The notes below the pieces were generated by a model. That model searched no databases. It saw nothing but the letters and a program-made list of their open reading frames with translations, and was not told the DNA's origin. Positions 63,178-64,000 of a stretch of 64,000 nt of DNA are shown here, one piece after another. The position numbers and the translations under genes were made by a program. Origin of the DNA: Fasciola hepatica (taxonomy: Eukaryota > Platyhelminthes > Trematoda > Plagiorchiida > Fasciolidae); contig CANUEZ040000168.1 of the NCBI GenBank assembly GCA_948099385.1, positions 5,557,001 through 5,621,000 on the forward strand. Reading direction: 5' to 3'. Every line of letters starts with the position of its first letter. Within the stretch, counting starts at the first letter, position 1.

Positions 63178-63532
63178 TCACTTCGGCACAGGCCTTTTAC
63201 TGTCCCTTCTAGTATAGCTAAGTCGGCCATACGGTCACTTTTCTTCCTTCTTGTCTACTCTAAAGTCTGGAACAAGTTGCCCATCACCCTTCGAGCTTCA
63301 CAAAATAAGTCTCAATTTCTGTCGGCACTCATCCCATATTTCAGCGTCACCCGTGCACTACAGATGTCTAATATGTGCTTGGCAGAAGAAATAGCTTACG
63401 AGAGGGGCCTCGACTTTTAAGACCAACTCCTTCGCCGACCCTGCTCCTTTCAATTTAGGACACAATCAACGATAGACAGTTTCATCTATCTGACCGAGTT
63501 CTCAACTTTAAACTATCTATATCCATTTCCTT

Positions 63533-63538
63533 AATAAA
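63533..63538 (+). promoter_or_regulatory. Polyadenylation signal AATAAA
   Basis: About 110 bp after the last in-frame stop of ORF2, on the same strand, so plausibly the LINE transcript's signal. A second AATAAA lies at 63890-63895. Confidence 0.5.
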
Positions 63539-64000
63539 TCAAACAAATGGAAATGCCACTAATTTCTACCACTTTGCTTCTACCTACCCCCAAAGTTTCT
63601 GCCACTCTTATGCCTTGACCTTTACTGGTTTTTAAATGCCTTCATTAACCGTTGATCCACAGCAAATGCACACCCTGACTGCTCTTTTTTATCTGCTCTC
63701 CATTTCCAGTTCTCTCCTTACGTGAATTTCACCCACAATATTGGTTTACGCGCCTGGATAACGCCGCTGTTTGGCCGATTATTAACCGCTGGTTCTGCCC
63801 TCTGGAACCCCTTGCAACCTGGCCATCCGATCGCCGAACTTATATTTCATACTATCACAGTTGAACTTCGCCCCACATGCATACCCACCAATAAACATTG
63901 GTGCCATTCCCAACGGTGCGGGGCGCGGTCAGATCCACCGCTTTGGCCGGCGCACGTCGGGCTTGCAGGTCGTCTGCAACGATGTGCGAGCGCAATTTGG
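63539..64000. other. LINE 3' flank, unassigned
   Basis: No gene. The last 100 bp become GC-rich with CG-containing words, suggesting entry into a different repeat that continues beyond the window. Confidence 0.45.

Larger units (their letters stand above)
60258..63420 (+). pseudogene. LINE ORF2 (endonuclease plus reverse transcriptase), broken
   Basis: Reads through five frame segments with changes near 60685, 61360, 61680 and 61800, and an in-frame TAA at 63175-63177, after which the same frame continues to TAA 63418-63420. The true start is unclear: an ATG at 60212 is in another frame and the present frame opens at 60258. Endonuclease: SILNKL, then IFITETWL, GGGCLVYV, FVYRPL, GDFNLP (GAT at 61027) and LDLIFTH. 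Its last motif is GGHHK, where SDH is expected. RT: HPGPDG, NYRPI, YLDLSRAFD, GVIQGSVL and FADG, where the catalytic box should be FADD. The 3' end (YKSHIRPLLEF, RRFTKQLLG, SYRERC, VWNKLP) is typical of CR1/Jockey-type tails. In life this enzyme would nick the target and prime reverse transcription there. Confidence 0.85.
58368..63538 (+). mobile_element. Near-full-length non-LTR retrotransposon (CR1/Jockey-like LINE)
   Basis: Two-ORF organisation: ORF1 (58368-60035), a gap of about 200 bp, ORF2 with APE endonuclease then RT (60258-63420), then a short 3' UTR with AATAAA at 63533. The plus strand is C-rich and G-poor throughout, unlike the flanks. The 5' UTR start is not identifiable (perhaps within 57.9-58.36 kb), and no 3' microsatellite tail or target duplication was found. 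A truncated relative lies at 45740-46140. ORF2 is broken, so the copy is not autonomous. Confidence 0.85.

Overview
The window looks like a gene-poor stretch of a repeat-laden eukaryotic nuclear genome. It has no bacterial-style gene packing, it carries two long (TA)n microsatellites, and nearly every recognisable coding signal is a retroelement or a decayed gene. The mix of LINE and Ty3/gypsy remnants would fit an invertebrate such as a parasitic flatworm, but that is an impression from the elements and cannot be proved from this sequence alone.

Layout. 1-5.9 kb: nothing recognisable apart from a GAGT-type simple repeat. 5.9-7.85 kb (minus): decayed LINE with endonuclease and reverse transcriptase (RT). 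10-21.5 kb: mostly unassigned, with a (TA)n tract, a dispersed repeat present twice (10.6 and 15.4 kb) and two tRNA-like segments. 21.6-24.05 kb (minus): a LINE RT remnant next to a Ty3/gypsy RNase H-integrase remnant. 27-29 kb: a frameshifted C2H2 finger-like stretch, a copy of a small inverted-repeat element, and a weak exon candidate. 32.3 kb: a 233-bp near-perfect palindrome bounded by TA. 34.7-39.6 kb: two copies of one repeat facing opposite ways, with a further direct repeat between them. 40.7-44.5 kb: short inverted end motifs enclose three minus-strand segments that read as decayed filamin-type repeats, plus a 487-bp MITE-like element. 45.7-47.3 kb: a decayed copy of the LINE seen at the end of the window, then a decayed gypsy Gag. 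47.4-58 kb: a more GC-rich tract with no gene I can name. 58.4-63.5 kb (plus): a nearly full LINE with an open 555-residue ORF1 and an ORF2 broken by four frameshifts and one internal stop.

The genes do not form a pathway; this is a record of transposon insertion and decay. The LINE machinery is the only coherent unit: ORF1 (RNA binding) plus ORF2 (APE-type endonuclease and RT), now damaged at catalytic positions. The most unusual area is 40.7-44.5 kb, where gene fragments, a MITE and repeated terminal motifs coincide. No confident intact host gene was found. Start codons given are ATG only where stated; several open stretches begin at other codons and should be read as open frames.
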